A stretch of DNA of 64,000 bases from JARRQJ01 sp963761035. GTDB taxonomy: Bacteria; Pseudomonadota; Gammaproteobacteria; DRLM01. Location of the stretch: contig CAVXFH010000002.1 in NCBI GenBank assembly GCA_963761035.1, positions 1,302,001-1,366,000 on the forward strand, written 5' to 3'. Below, piece after piece: positions 53,387-62,928 of the stretch (the stretch's first letter is position 1; each line of letters opens with the position of its first letter). A program made the position numbers and the translations under genes. The notes below the pieces were generated by a model that worked only from the letters and a program-made list of their open reading frames with translations, did not search any database and was not told the DNA's origin.

Positions 53387-53983
53387 ATGGATGTCACGGG
53401 AATAATTACCCTGGCGGTGATAGCCGTCATCGTCTTTTACATCGTTTCGATTTATAACCGCCTCGTCACGCTGAAGAACCGCTTCAAGAACGCCTTCGCC
53501 CAGATCGAGGTGCAGTTGAAGCGGCGTTACGACCTGATCCCCAATCTGGTCGAGACCGCCAAGGGCTATATCAAACATGAGCGGGGAACGCTGGAAGCGG
53601 TCACCCAGGCGCGCAACGCGGCCGCCGGCGTGCTGGGCCGCGCCCAGGCCGATCCGGGCAATGCGGAGGCGATCAAATCCCTGAGCCAGGCGGAAGGCAC
53701 GCTCGCCGGGGCGCTGGGCCGTCTCAACGTAGTGATGGAGGCCTACCCGGACCTCAAGGCCAACCAGAACATGATGCAACTGTCGGAAGAGCTGACCAGC
53801 ACCGAGAACCGGGTGGCCTTCTCCCGCCAGGCCTTCAACGACGCGGTGATGGAATACAACACCTACAAGCAATCCTTCCCGCCGCAGATGTTCGCCGCGA
53901 TGTTCGGCCACGGACCGGACGCGAGCCTGCTGGAGTTCGAGGACCGCGCGGCAATCCAGGCGGCGCCCAAGGTTTCGTTCTGA
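53387..53983 (+). CDS. lemA: LemA family protein
   Basis: The start at 53387 follows GGGAGGAG. The 198-residue protein has an N-terminal membrane helix (ITLAVIAVIVFYIVSIY) and the LemA signature FAQIEVQLKRRYDLIPNLVETAKGYIKHE, with YPDLKANQNMMQLSEEL later. LemA proteins form coiled, often envelope-associated assemblies. It is followed 14 bp later by an M48 protease, a frequent pairing. Confidence 0.93.
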   Translation: MDVTGIITLAVIAVIVFYIVSIYNRLVTLKNRFKNAFAQIEVQLKRRYDLIPNLVETAKGYIKHERGTLEAVTQARNAAAGVLGRAQADPGNAEAIKSLSQAEGTLAGALGRLNVVMEAYPDLKANQNMMQLSEELTSTENRVAFSRQAFNDAVMEYNTYKQSFPPQMFAAMFGHGPDASLLEFEDRAAIQAAPKVSF

Positions 53984-53997
53984 TGTGACCGCCTCCC

Positions 53998-55956
53998 ATG
54001 AATTTCTTCGAGGCCCAGGCCAGGGCTAAACGCCAAACCGGTTGGCTGCTGCTGCTGTTCGGCCTCGCGGTCGCGGGACTGATCGTCCTCACCAATCTGC
54101 TGGTGATGGCGCTGATCGCCTACAACAATGGCCCCCGGCGATCCTACGGCGAGACGTTCTGGCAGCAGTTCGACTGGGGCCTGTTCACCGCCGTCGCCGC
54201 GGCCGTCACGATCGTCATCGTTCTCGGCAGCGTCTACAAGATGCTGGCGCTGTCCGGCGGCGGCCGCGTCGTGGCCGAGATGCTGGGCGGCAGCCACATT
54301 CCGCGCAACACCGGCGATCCGGCGCAGCAGCGCCTGCTCAACGTAGTGGAAGAGATGGCCATCGCCTCCGGCATCCCGGCGCCGCCGGTGTTCCTGCTGA
54401 ACGATATGGGCATCAATGCCTTCGCCGCCGGCCACTCGCCCAACAACGCGGTGATCGGGGTGACGCGGGGCGCCGTCACCTATCTGAACCGCGAAGAGCT
54501 GCAGGGCGTGATCGCCCACGAGTTCAGCCACATCTTCAACGGCGACATGCGCATGAACATCCGGCTGATGGGCATACTGCACGGCATCCTGCTGCTCGGC
54601 CTGGCGGGATATTTCCTGCTGCGTTCCACGGCTTTCATGCGCGGCTCGCGCAACAAAAACGGCGGCAACGTGGTGGTCGCGATGTTCGCGCTGGGCGCCG
54701 GGCTGGTGGCGATCGGTTATGTGGGCTTCTTCTTTGGCCAATGGATCAAGGCGATGGTGAGCCGCCAGCGCGAACTGCTGGCGGACGCCTCCGCGGTGCA
54801 GTACACGCGCAACAACCAAGGCATCGCCGACGCCCTGAAAAAGATCGGCGGCTCCACCTGGGGTTCATTGTTGGAAAGCCCTTCGGCGCAACAATACAGC
54901 CACGCCTATTTTTCCATGGGCGTCACGGGATTTCTGCAAAGCCTGTTCGCCACCCATCCGCCCCTGGCGCTGCGCATCAAACGCATCGATCCCCGCTGGG
55001 ACGGCAAATTCATCGAGCCCAAGGTGCAGGAGGTTGCCGCGGAAAGGGCGCCCGCGGACATCGCCGCCGCCAAGGTAACCGTGATGGCGGGGGCGGTGGC
55101 CGCGGGGATGTTGAAGCCGGACGATGCCGTCGCGCTGGTGGGCAATGTCAAACAGGAACATGTCGATCTGGCGCGCGACATCCTGGCATCCATCCCCGAC
55201 CCCTTGCGCCAGGCCGCCGCGGAACCGTTCGGCGCGCGGGCGGTGATCTACGGTATGTTGCTCGATACCAAGCCCGAGACCTTGGCCAAGCAACAAGCCT
55301 TGATGTCGCACCTGGCCGACCCCGCGGTGACGCAGCACACCGGGGAACTGCTGCCGCAGTTACCTCAACTCACCGAGGCGGCGCGCCTGCCGCTGGTGGG
55401 TTTGACCATACCGGTGCTGCGCACCTTGTCCATGGAACAATACCGCCGCTTCCGCGCCACGGTGGGAGCGTTGATCGCGGCGGACAAAAAGGTCGACCTG
55501 AAAGAATGGATCCTGCAGCATTTCCTGATCCGGCAACTGGACGAACACTTCAATTTGCGTCCGCGGCCCAAGGCCAAATACAGTTATCTGGGGGCGGTGA
55601 AACGGGAAGCGGAAATCCTGCTGTCGCTGGCGGCCCACACCGAACACACGGACGACGCCGAGGCCGAGCGGGCCTTCAGGGCCGGCATCGCCGCGGCGGG
55701 GACCACCGCCTTGCAGTTCGTGCCCCGCGGGCAACTGAGCGTGGACGATATAAACGACGCTATCGACAAGCTCGCGGAACTCAAACCCCTGCTGAAACCG
55801 CGCATCCTCAAGGCCTGCGCCGCCTGCCTGATGTACGACGGCAATGCAACCATCAAGGGCCAGGAGTTGTTGCGCACCATCGCCAGTTGTCTGGACAGCC
55901 CCATGCCGCCGCTTGCGATAGAAAAGGTGCGGACCAGTTCAATCAATCGAAGCTGA
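53998..55956 (+). CDS. M48-family membrane metallopeptidase
   Basis: The 652-residue protein has two N-terminal membrane helices, the zinc motif HEFSH (VIAHEFSHIFNGD, about residue 172), two more helices, and the third ligand in RELLADASAVQYTR. The first 330 residues resemble HtpX. The other 300 residues are a helical extension without a known motif (KKVDLKEWILQHFLIRQL near 500 resembles a TerB-like segment). It may work with LemA in membrane protein quality control. Confidence 0.88.
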   Translation: MNFFEAQARAKRQTGWLLLLFGLAVAGLIVLTNLLVMALIAYNNGPRRSYGETFWQQFDWGLFTAVAAAVTIVIVLGSVYKMLALSGGGRVVAEMLGGSHIPRNTGDPAQQRLLNVVEEMAIASGIPAPPVFLLNDMGINAFAAGHSPNNAVIGVTRGAVTYLNREELQGVIAHEFSHIFNGDMRMNIRLMGILHGILLLGLAGYFLLRSTAFMRGSRNKNGGNVVVAMFALGAGLVAIGYVGFFFGQWIKAMVSRQRELLADASAVQYTRNNQGIADALKKIGGSTWGSLLESPSAQQYSHAYFSMGVTGFLQSLFATHPPLALRIKRIDPRWDGKFIEPKVQEVAAERAPADIAAAKVTVMAGAVAAGMLKPDDAVALVGNVKQEHVDLARDILASIPDPLRQAAAEPFGARAVIYGMLLDTKPETLAKQQALMSHLADPAVTQHTGELLPQLPQLTEAARLPLVGLTIPVLRTLSMEQYRRFRATVGALIAADKKVDLKEWILQHFLIRQLDEHFNLRPRPKAKYSYLGAVKREAEILLSLAAHTEHTDDAEAERAFRAGIAAAGTTALQFVPRGQLSVDDINDAIDKLAELKPLLKPRILKACAACLMYDGNATIKGQELLRTIASCLDSPMPPLAIEKVRTSSINRS

Positions 55957-55977
55957 CCCTACTGATTGATCGCGTGG

Positions 55978-56394
55978 TTAGGGCTGGCAGATAGGAGGCT
56001 TGTAACTGACATTGTCGTTTTCGACCGCCAATAGGTTGCGCTTCTTCATCTGCTCGATTATCTCTGTTAACTCGGCGTCACCAAGGGTTTTCATGAAAAG
56101 AGAGTTAATCGTATTTTTGAGCGTTTTGACTTTGCGCGGCCGCGAATGAGCCCGGGCGGCGAGACTCTTAACAATTGCCTCCAGTTTTTCTTCATCTGAG
56201 GTGGAATTAGAGACACGCAACAATGGAATTTCTGCCAAATCCTTTTCACGTTGCGCAAAAATCTTCCTTTCTTTGAGATGCTTTATGAGTGGATCGAACC
56301 CGGTATCCTTAGATTTGATATGAAAGTAAGCGTTAGGGTCCCGCTCCGCCAATTGACCAATATAAAACGCTACATGGAAATCGAGTGCGTTGGA
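55978..56394 (-). pseudogene. 5'-truncated PIN-like domain gene
   Basis: The longest frame with a possible start (TTG 56352) gives 124 residues, but the reading frame keeps homology upstream to about 56394 (CSNALDFHVAFYIGQLAERDPNAYF), with no start and then a stop. NALDFH, AFYIGQL and HIKSKDTGFDPLIKHLK match the C-terminal two thirds of PIN-like proteins, whose N-terminal third with the first acidic active-site residue is absent. A recent deletion or frameshift seems likely. The gap 56395-56573 holds no clear remainder. Confidence 0.68.
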
Positions 56395-56573
56395 ACAACA
56401 CCAGGTTATCGACGTCGATATCAGTTACGGCTCCAAATCAGGAAGCATATCGGCTTGACGATTTGGTAGGCGGCATGGGCGGCACTTTCCTTATTCCTTA
56501 TGATTAACTCGGTCACAGCGTCCTTAATTTAATGCAAGAGCGCCAGCAACACCCTTTCCAATCATTGATAGTT

Positions 56574-57167
56574 TTATTCCTCGCTCTCCATACAATCCCA
56601 CATCGCGCATAGTCGCTCCAGGCGCTGCAGCGGGTCGTCCATCTGCAGCAGGTACTGTTTCTGCAACAGCTCGATGGGCAGCAGTTCCGCCAGGCGGCCG
56701 CCGACCCAGGCGGGGTCGTCATAGTGGGGTGGGATTTCCGCGTAGTGGCCGCCGACCTTGGCGATGATGTCGCGCAGCAGATCGACAGCGGCGTTGTAGG
56801 CGGTCGGAAATGGCGGTGTTTGCTGTTCTTCCAGCAGATCCACTTCGGCGCGGATCAGTTGATCGGCTTGCACCTCCGTGGAGAGGATGCGGAAGCGTCC
56901 TTCGCTTTGCACTGAGATACCGAGCAGGCCGTCGTCGCGCATCGTCCAGTCGGTGATGCGGACATGGCTGCCGATGTCGTAGGTCTTGGCGGCCTCGCCC
57001 ACTTCATTGCCGCTGAGGATCAAAGCGATGCCGAAACCGCTGCCCTCTTTCATGCAATTACTGATCATGTCCAGATAGCGCGGTTCGAAGACGCGCAGCG
57101 GCAGGACGCCGCCCGGGAAGAGCACGTTGTTGAGCGGGAAAAGCGGGATGCGAATGCGGGTCGCCAC
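56574..57167 (-). CDS. LON substrate-binding (PUA-like) domain protein
   Basis: A 197-residue protein starting at GTG 57167. It is a stand-alone Lon N-terminal domain (IPLFPLNNVLFPGGVLPLRVFEPRYLDMI) with no ATPase or protease domain. Such proteins occur widely and their function is unknown; substrate binding is a guess from Lon. It starts 2 bp after ubiX, within the mpl-ubiX-lonN operon. Confidence 0.9.
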   Translation of the reverse strand: MATRIRIPLFPLNNVLFPGGVLPLRVFEPRYLDMISNCMKEGSGFGIALILSGNEVGEAAKTYDIGSHVRITDWTMRDDGLLGISVQSEGRFRILSTEVQADQLIRAEVDLLEEQQTPPFPTAYNAAVDLLRDIIAKVGGHYAEIPPHYDDPAWVGGRLAELLPIELLQKQYLLQMDDPLQRLERLCAMWDCMESEE

Positions 57168-57169
57168 GG

Positions 57170-57772
57170 CTATCCCCAGCGCGGCCCGAGCGAGTGCTCG
57201 ATGTCGAGGTGGTCGAGGATGCGCGCCACCACGAAGTCCACCAGATCGGCGATGGATTGGGGTTCATGATAGAAGCCGGGATTGGCGGGCATGATGATTA
57301 CGCCGAGACGCGCCAGCTTGAGCATATTTTCCAGGTGGATGACGGACAGCGGCATCTCGCGGTGCACCAGGATCAGTTTGCGGCCTTCCTTGAGCACCAC
57401 GTCGGCGGCGCGTTCCAGAAGATCGTCGCTGCTGCCCTGAGCAACGGCGGACAGGGTGCCGCTGGTGCAGGGGCAGATGACCATGGCGCGCGGCGCGCTG
57501 GAGCCGCTGGCCACCGGCGCGGTCCATTGTTCGCGGCCGAACACGGTAAGTAGTCCCGGCGCGGCGCTGAAGCGGGCGGCCAGCACGTCTTCGATCTCCA
57601 CCGGCCGGCCCGGCAGCTTGAGATCGGTCTCCATGCCGATCACCACCTGGGCGGGGGCGGACAGCATGAGATACACCCGCTGCTTGGCCTGGAGGAGGCA
57701 TTCCAGCAGCCGCAGGCCGTAGACGGCGCCGGAGGCACCGGTCATGGCCAGGGCAATAGCGTCGCGGCTCAC
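57170..57772 (-). CDS. ubiX: Flavin prenyltransferase UbiX
   Basis: The 200-residue enzyme has the FMN-binding start ALAMTGASGAVYGLRLLECL and motifs VICPCTSGTLSAVAQGSSDDLLERAADV and LVHREMPLSVIHLENMLKL. It makes prenylated FMN for UbiD-type decarboxylases in ubiquinone synthesis. The GTG start overlaps the mpl stop (GTGA), so it is coupled. Confidence 0.94.
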   Translation of the reverse strand: MSRDAIALAMTGASGAVYGLRLLECLLQAKQRVYLMLSAPAQVVIGMETDLKLPGRPVEIEDVLAARFSAAPGLLTVFGREQWTAPVASGSSAPRAMVICPCTSGTLSAVAQGSSDDLLERAADVVLKEGRKLILVHREMPLSVIHLENMLKLARLGVIIMPANPGFYHEPQSIADLVDFVVARILDHLDIEHSLGPRWG

Positions 57773-59139
57773 TTTTTCAGTGCCTCCGTCAGTTTGTCGT
57801 GGATACCCCCGAATGCGCCGTTGCTCATGATTAACACGTGATCGCCGGGGCGCGCAAGCGCCGCTACGGACTTGACCAGGTCTTCGATACTTTTTGCTAC
57901 CCGGGCCTTGGCGCCCAACGCCTTGGCCACTTCGCTGACATCCCAGTGCAGGTCCGGCGGATTATAGAGGAATACCGCGTCCGCCTCGGCGAGGCTGGGG
58001 GCCAGATGCTCGCGATGGACACCCATGCGCATGGTGTTGGAGCGCGGTTCCAGCAGGGCGATGATGCGCGCCGCGCCGACCCGGCGGCGCAGGCCCGCCA
58101 GGGTGGTCGCGATGGCGGTGGGGTGGTGGGCGAAGTCGTCGTAGAGGGTGATATCGTTGACCCGGGCGCGTTGTTCCATGCGCCGCTTTACGCCGCGGAA
58201 TTCAGACAACGCGGCGATGCCGTGGGCGGCGGGCACGCCGGCGTGACGGGCGGCGGCGATGGCAGCCACCGCGTTGTGGACGTTGTGCATGCCCATCAAT
58301 TCCCACTCCACCGCGCCTTGGAGTTGACCGTGCCAGTACAGCGCAAAACGCCGGCCGCCGGGGTCGATGTCTCGAACGGACCAGTCGGCGTCGCCGCTAT
58401 CGTTTCCATGCAGGGCGAAACGTTCCAACAGCGTCCAGCAACCTTGCGCCAGCACCTCGTCGAGCGCCAGGTCGTCGCGGGGTGCGATGATCAGGCCGTT
58501 GCCCGGCACGATGCGCACCAGGTGATGAAACTGGCGCTGAATGGCGGCGAGGTCGGGGAAGATGTCGGCATGGTCGAATTCCAGGTTGTTGAGAATCACG
58601 GTGCGCGGCCGGTAGTGGACGAACTTGGAACGCTTGTCGAAGAAGGCGGTGTCATATTCGTCGGCCTCCACCACGAAGAACGGCGCCCGGCCGAGTCGCG
58701 CCGAGATGGCGAAATTGCCGGGCACGCCGCCGATGAGAAAGCCGGGGTTGAGTCCGGCGTGTTCCAGTATCCAGGCGAGCATGCTGGCGGTGGTGGTCTT
58801 ACCGTGGGTACCCGCCACCGCCAGCACCCAGCGATCCTTAAGCACATGATCGGCGAGGAAGGCGGGGCCGGAAGTATAGGGCAAGCCCCGGTTCAGCACA
58901 TATTCGATGGACGGGTTACCGCGTGACAGGGCGTTGCCGATCACTACCACATCCGGCGCGGGGTCGAGATGGGCGGGGTCGTAACCCTGGCCGAGTTGGA
59001 TGCCCGCCTGTTGCAGTTGGGTGCTCATGGGCGGGTAGACATTGGCATCGGAACCGCTCACGGTAAAACCCATCTCGCGGGCCAGCACCGCGATGCCGCC
59101 CATGAAGGTGCCGCAAATTCCGAGGATGTGAATGTGCAT
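57769..59139 (-). CDS. mpl: Murein peptide ligase Mpl
   Basis: From ATG 59139 (MHIHILGICGTFMGG) the 456-residue enzyme has the Mur ligase layout: NAD-like first domain, ATP loop VAGTHGKTTTASML (about residue 112), and a C-terminal domain with LEPRSNTMRMGVH. Mpl joins UDP-MurNAc with the tripeptide recovered from wall turnover. It is first in the operon with ubiX. Confidence 0.95.
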   Translation of the reverse strand: MHIHILGICGTFMGGIAVLAREMGFTVSGSDANVYPPMSTQLQQAGIQLGQGYDPAHLDPAPDVVVIGNALSRGNPSIEYVLNRGLPYTSGPAFLADHVLKDRWVLAVAGTHGKTTTASMLAWILEHAGLNPGFLIGGVPGNFAISARLGRAPFFVVEADEYDTAFFDKRSKFVHYRPRTVILNNLEFDHADIFPDLAAIQRQFHHLVRIVPGNGLIIAPRDDLALDEVLAQGCWTLLERFALHGNDSGDADWSVRDIDPGGRRFALYWHGQLQGAVEWELMGMHNVHNAVAAIAAARHAGVPAAHGIAALSEFRGVKRRMEQRARVNDITLYDDFAHHPTAIATTLAGLRRRVGAARIIALLEPRSNTMRMGVHREHLAPSLAEADAVFLYNPPDLHWDVSEVAKALGAKARVAKSIEDLVKSVAALARPGDHVLIMSNGAFGGIHDKLTEALKK

Positions 59140-59150
59140 AACGCCCTTAC

Positions 59151-59663
59151 TTAATAGAGAAAAATGATGCGCATCAATTGTAAGGTAATGTAGGTATAGA
59201 CCGCCGCCAAGCCTATGCCCAGCGCGAAGGCAGTGGACAAGGCGTGGCGGAGGATATGACCCACCACCGACACATTCCATCCGGTCCAGACCAACAACAG
59301 CAAGGTCGGGAAGCTGGCGATACTATCGCCCGGCGCGGCGACCTGCTTTTGCCAAAATACCAGCGGCGCGGCGATCAGGGTCAACAATGCGCAGCTGCCA
59401 GCCAAGGCGGTCATGGTCTGGGGAAAGCGGTTATCGAGCAGGCGCGCCCACAACAATACATAGCACAGCAGGGTGAATAACACGGTGTCCAGCATGGCAG
59501 CCAACACCGCCTTCGGTACGGACCACTGCAATACCGCCACCACGATGCCTGACAAAAGGTAAGCCAGCAAAGTAACTCCCAATAAGGCGGGAGATGCCGG
59601 CAGGTCTTGCGGCGCGGTTTTCAAGGTACACAGCCCCCAGAAAAACTGCATGAACTTTATCAC
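59151..59663 (-). CDS. YIP1-like integral membrane protein
   Basis: A 170-residue protein with five membrane helices, starting at GTG 59663 or ATG 59651. The beginning (MQFFWGLCTLKTAPQDLP) is typical of bacterial YIP1 family proteins. It lies 11 bp before mpl on the same strand and is probably co-transcribed. Function is unknown. Confidence 0.7.
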   Translation of the reverse strand: MIKFMQFFWGLCTLKTAPQDLPASPALLGVTLLAYLLSGIVVAVLQWSVPKAVLAAMLDTVLFTLLCYVLLWARLLDNRFPQTMTALAGSCALLTLIAAPLVFWQKQVAAPGDSIASFPTLLLLVWTGWNVSVVGHILRHALSTAFALGIGLAAVYTYITLQLMRIIFLY

Positions 59664-59963
59664 CGGCTTGGCCTCCGGTAAGGGATGGACCCCATCATCG
59701 CTGTCCCCACGCCATTATCCCCGCCGTCCTTACCTGCAAATTATTGAATCATAACCCGTAGATCGCCGCGCACAAAGCCGAATTCGCATCACTTTCCTCC
59801 TTGACCCAGCATTGACCTCATTATATTAATGGCGTCTATCGAGGCTCGACGCACCGGGGACACTGACGGTGGCGCGGCTCTTGTCGCGAACTCTTGACCA
59901 CTTCCAGGTATCGAATAGTATTTAAGGGATTTAAAGGACATCGTTCACCGCTTAGAGACTGCA
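59664..59963. promoter_or_regulatory. Divergent region between the YIP1-like/mpl operon and cfa
   Basis: This gap contains TTGACC (within CATTGACCTCATTATATT) about 150 bp before cfa, which may be a -35 element. No gene or strong palindrome was seen. Confidence 0.35.
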
Positions 59964-61253
59964 ATGAACGCACTGCTACAGCTGGAGCAACGTATTCACC
60001 ACGGGCGGCTTTGCCTGCGCTTTCGCGATGGCGCCGTGCACCGTATCGGGGACGACAAACCGGAGGCGGAGTGGTTGCTGCTTACTCAGGGGACCCTGAA
60101 AAAGATCGCCCGCGACCCGGAACTGCGCTTGGGCGAGACTTATGTCGACGGTGAATGGGACGCTGGCGAGCAGGGGCTGTTACCGCTTCTGGAAATTCTG
60201 GTGCGCAATTTTCCCCTGGAACGCCGGCGGGGTTTGCGGCACATTTCCCAACTCATCAGCCAGTGGCGGCGGCAATGGAATCGCCTGGTAAAAAGTCGGC
60301 ACAACATCATGCATCACTACGGCCGCGACGTTGATCTGTTCCACTATTTTCTCGACCCGGAGATGCATTACTCCTGCGCCTACTTCGCAGAACCCGGTAT
60401 CAGTCTCGAACAGGCGCAACGCGCCAAATGCCGCCACATCATGAACAAACTGATACTGAGTCCCGGCCAGCGGGTGCTCGATATCGGCTGCGGTTGGGGA
60501 GGGCTGGCCTGCTATCTCGCTCAGCACGCCGACGTCCATGTCACCGGGCTAAGCCTTGCCGATGATCAACTGAATATTGCAAGACAGCGCGCCCGGCAAC
60601 GCGGCCTGGACAAGCGGACGCACTTTGTCTTGGAAGATTATCGCCGTCATCAAGGCCGCTATGACCGCATCGTCAGCGTCGGCATGTTCGAACACGTTGG
60701 TCTGCCGAATTACCGCCGCTACTTCGAAACCGTCAAACGGTTATTGGCCCCCGACGGCGTCGTCCTGTTGCATACCATCGGCTGCTTCACCGACACCGGA
60801 GGCGCCAACCCGTGGCTGGAAAAATATATCTTCCACGGTAGCGATTGTCCGTTATTGTCAAATATCCACCGCGCCGTCGAGGCGGCCGGTTTGATCAGTA
60901 CCGACATTGAGGTGCTGCGTCTTCATTATTCATGGACTCTCTCCGCCTGGCTGGAGCGTTTGCAGCAGCACCGCGGCGAAATTATCGACCGTTGGGGAAC
61001 GCGCTTCTACCGCATGTGGGAGTTCTATCTGGCGGCCTGCGCGGCAGCGTTCCGCTGGCGCGATACCGTGGTATTCCAGCTTCAATTGGCCCGCAGCCTC
61101 GATGCTTTGCCCATCACCCGCAATTATCTCTATCCGGCCGAATCACAGTGGCCGGCCACGTCGGCCGAGTATCCGGCTCCCGCCTTGGGCGAACGGCGTT
61201 CATCCAGCGGTGATCGCCGCAAATCCCCGCGGCTCAAATCCAAAGCGCCCTGA
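59964..61253 (+). CDS. cfa: Cyclopropane-fatty-acyl-phospholipid synthase
   Basis: The 429-residue SAM-dependent enzyme methylates double bonds of membrane phospholipid chains to cyclopropanes. Motifs include NIMHHYGRDVDLFHYFLD, the SAM loop VLDIGCGWGGLACYLAQ (about residues 171-187) and VSVGMFEHVGLPNYRRYF. The N-terminal domain of about 130 residues and the C-terminal basic tail are usual or slightly longer than in E. coli. Confidence 0.93.
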   Translation: MNALLQLEQRIHHGRLCLRFRDGAVHRIGDDKPEAEWLLLTQGTLKKIARDPELRLGETYVDGEWDAGEQGLLPLLEILVRNFPLERRRGLRHISQLISQWRRQWNRLVKSRHNIMHHYGRDVDLFHYFLDPEMHYSCAYFAEPGISLEQAQRAKCRHIMNKLILSPGQRVLDIGCGWGGLACYLAQHADVHVTGLSLADDQLNIARQRARQRGLDKRTHFVLEDYRRHQGRYDRIVSVGMFEHVGLPNYRRYFETVKRLLAPDGVVLLHTIGCFTDTGGANPWLEKYIFHGSDCPLLSNIHRAVEAAGLISTDIEVLRLHYSWTLSAWLERLQQHRGEIIDRWGTRFYRMWEFYLAACAAAFRWRDTVVFQLQLARSLDALPITRNYLYPAESQWPATSAEYPAPALGERRSSSGDRRKSPRLKSKAP

Positions 61254-61304
61254 ATTCGGTTATAGTCGGCGGTATCTCCTCCTCCACAAAGGCGACTCCG
61301 CTTG

Positions 61305-62480
61305 ATGGCAAGCTCCAAGTCATACGGGTCACCCTATCCTTGGCGTGAAGGTAATCGCTTTCAATTGCTCATCGACGGAGATCAGTTTTATCCCGCCATG
61401 CTGCGAGCCATCGCGGCGTCCCGCAGTCACATATTATTGGAGATGTACCTCGTCGAATCCGGCCAAATTGTCGAGCGTTTCATCGAAGCCCTGCTCGAAG
61501 CGACCACGCGCGGTGTGGCGGTGTATTTGCTTTTGGATGATTTCGGCTCCCGCGGCTTGGATCGTAAAGACCGGGAACGTATGCGGCAGGGGAATATCGC
61601 GGTGATCTACTACAATCGCCTGCGCTACGGCAAATTGCGCCGCAATTTTTTTCGCGATCATCGAAAACTGCTGGTGATCGATGACGATATCGCCTTCGTC
61701 GGCGGAGCGGGTATTACCGATGCATTCGCTTCTCCCGATAATCCGCAGCAACGGTGGCGGGAAACCGTGGTCGCCATCGAAGGACCGGTAGTCGCCGATT
61801 GGCGAGATTTATTCGGCAATTCCTGGCGCCACGTCAGCGGTCCGTCTTTACCGTTGCTGTCCAGTCCGCATCCCGGCGCTGCGGGCGGCAAGCCCGGGCG
61901 TGTCAATTACACCCGCGGGTTCTTTTATACCGAGATCAAGCGTACTGTGGTCAATAAAATACGCAACGCACGCAGTCGGGTGTGGCTGGCGACCGCCTAT
62001 TTCGTTCCTTCCATAAAGCTGCGGCGCGTACTGCGCCAGGCGGCGCGGCGCGGCGTCGATGTGCGCCTATTGCTGCCCGGCGCTCATACCGACCACCCCG
62101 CCATACGTCATGCGGGACGACGCTTCTATCAGCGCCTTTTGCGTGATGGCGTACATATCTTCGAGTACCAACCCCGCTTCACCCATTCCAAGATCCTGAT
62201 GTGCGACGATTGGGTCACCATCGGCTCCAGCAATATCGATCGCTGGACGCTGCGCTGGAACCTGGAAGCCAATCAGGAGATCGATGACGCCGTTTTTGCC
62301 GCGGAGGTGAGCGCCATGCTGGAACGGGATTTCCGGGACAGCGAGGAATGCCTGTTCGAGGAGTGGCGCAACCGCCCTTGGCAACGACGCGTGCTGGAGA
62401 CCTTTTGGGGTTGGGTGGATATTTGGCTAGAGCGGCTGTTTCACCGCCCGCCGCGCGATATTCGGAAGAAATCTAATTAG
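61305..62480 (+). CDS. clsB: Cardiolipin synthase ClsB-like phospholipase D family protein
   Basis: I start at ATG 61305, one codon after a TTG. The 391-residue protein has two HKD motifs: HRKLLVIDDDIAFVGG (about 115) and HSKILMCDDWVTIGSSNID (about 290). The layout is that of ClsB, which makes cardiolipin at the inner membrane. It lies 51 bp after cfa, a sensible pairing for lipid remodelling. Confidence 0.92.
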   Translation: MASSKSYGSPYPWREGNRFQLLIDGDQFYPAMLRAIAASRSHILLEMYLVESGQIVERFIEALLEATTRGVAVYLLLDDFGSRGLDRKDRERMRQGNIAVIYYNRLRYGKLRRNFFRDHRKLLVIDDDIAFVGGAGITDAFASPDNPQQRWRETVVAIEGPVVADWRDLFGNSWRHVSGPSLPLLSSPHPGAAGGKPGRVNYTRGFFYTEIKRTVVNKIRNARSRVWLATAYFVPSIKLRRVLRQAARRGVDVRLLLPGAHTDHPAIRHAGRRFYQRLLRDGVHIFEYQPRFTHSKILMCDDWVTIGSSNIDRWTLRWNLEANQEIDDAVFAAEVSAMLERDFRDSEECLFEEWRNRPWQRRVLETFWGWVDIWLERLFHRPPRDIRKKSN

Positions 62481-62496
62481 TTTTTATAAATAGCCT

Positions 62497-62557
62497 TAAC
62501 TAATATATAGTTATCCTATACTTGAAAATATTAGAATTTAATTATATATTTTTAGCA
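62497..62557 (+). promoter_or_regulatory. Promoter and candidate operator of the bigR-like operon
   Basis: TTGAAA (62522-62527), 17 nt and TATATT (62545-62550) form a near-consensus promoter, with the start of transcription expected at the ATG (62557). An inverted repeat TAACTA-N5-TAGTTA lies at 62497-62513, just upstream of the -35 box. No ribosome-binding site precedes the ATG, so the mRNA may be leaderless. Confidence 0.65.
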
Positions 62558-62916
62558 TGCAACAATTTCCCACAGAGAAGATCGTCGAGGCTACGCGACT
62601 GTTGCGGGCGGTAGCCCATGAACTACGCCTCGCCATCCTCTGTCATTTGGGCGAGGGTCCCCGTACGGTGTCCGAACTGATGGCCTTGACCGGCGCCAGC
62701 CAGTCCAACCTGTCGCAACATCTGGCCAAGATGCGGATGATGGGGCTATTGCGCTGCGAGCGGCACAGCCAACAGGTGGTATACCAATTGGCCGATCCCG
62801 CTTTCGCGCAAATCATCGAGGCGCTGAAGAATATCTATTGCGAGCCGTCCGACAAAGCCCAAGGCGATACGCCGCAATCATCGCCGGCGCGTAATGAGTT
62901 GTTAAGTAAATTTTAG
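62557..62916 (+). CDS. BigR/YgaV-like ArsR-family persulfide sensor
   Basis: The 119-residue repressor has the winged-helix motif ASQSNLSQHLAKMRMMGLL. Cys29 (AILCHLGEG) and Cys95 (NIYCEPSD) are 66 residues apart, the same spacing as Cys42 and Cys108 of BigR, where they form a disulfide or polysulfide bridge. Cys67 is additional. It should control the DUF2892 and TauE-like genes downstream in response to sulfide or persulfide. Confidence 0.86.
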   Translation: MQQFPTEKIVEATRLLRAVAHELRLAILCHLGEGPRTVSELMALTGASQSNLSQHLAKMRMMGLLRCERHSQQVVYQLADPAFAQIIEALKNIYCEPSDKAQGDTPQSSPARNELLSKF

Positions 62917-62928
62917 GAGAACCTTATC

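Noticed and set aside
54042..55994. A 650-codon second frame inside the M48 gene
   Set aside because: Arg/Gly-rich shadow with no motif; the overlapping frame has an intact HEFSH zinc site.
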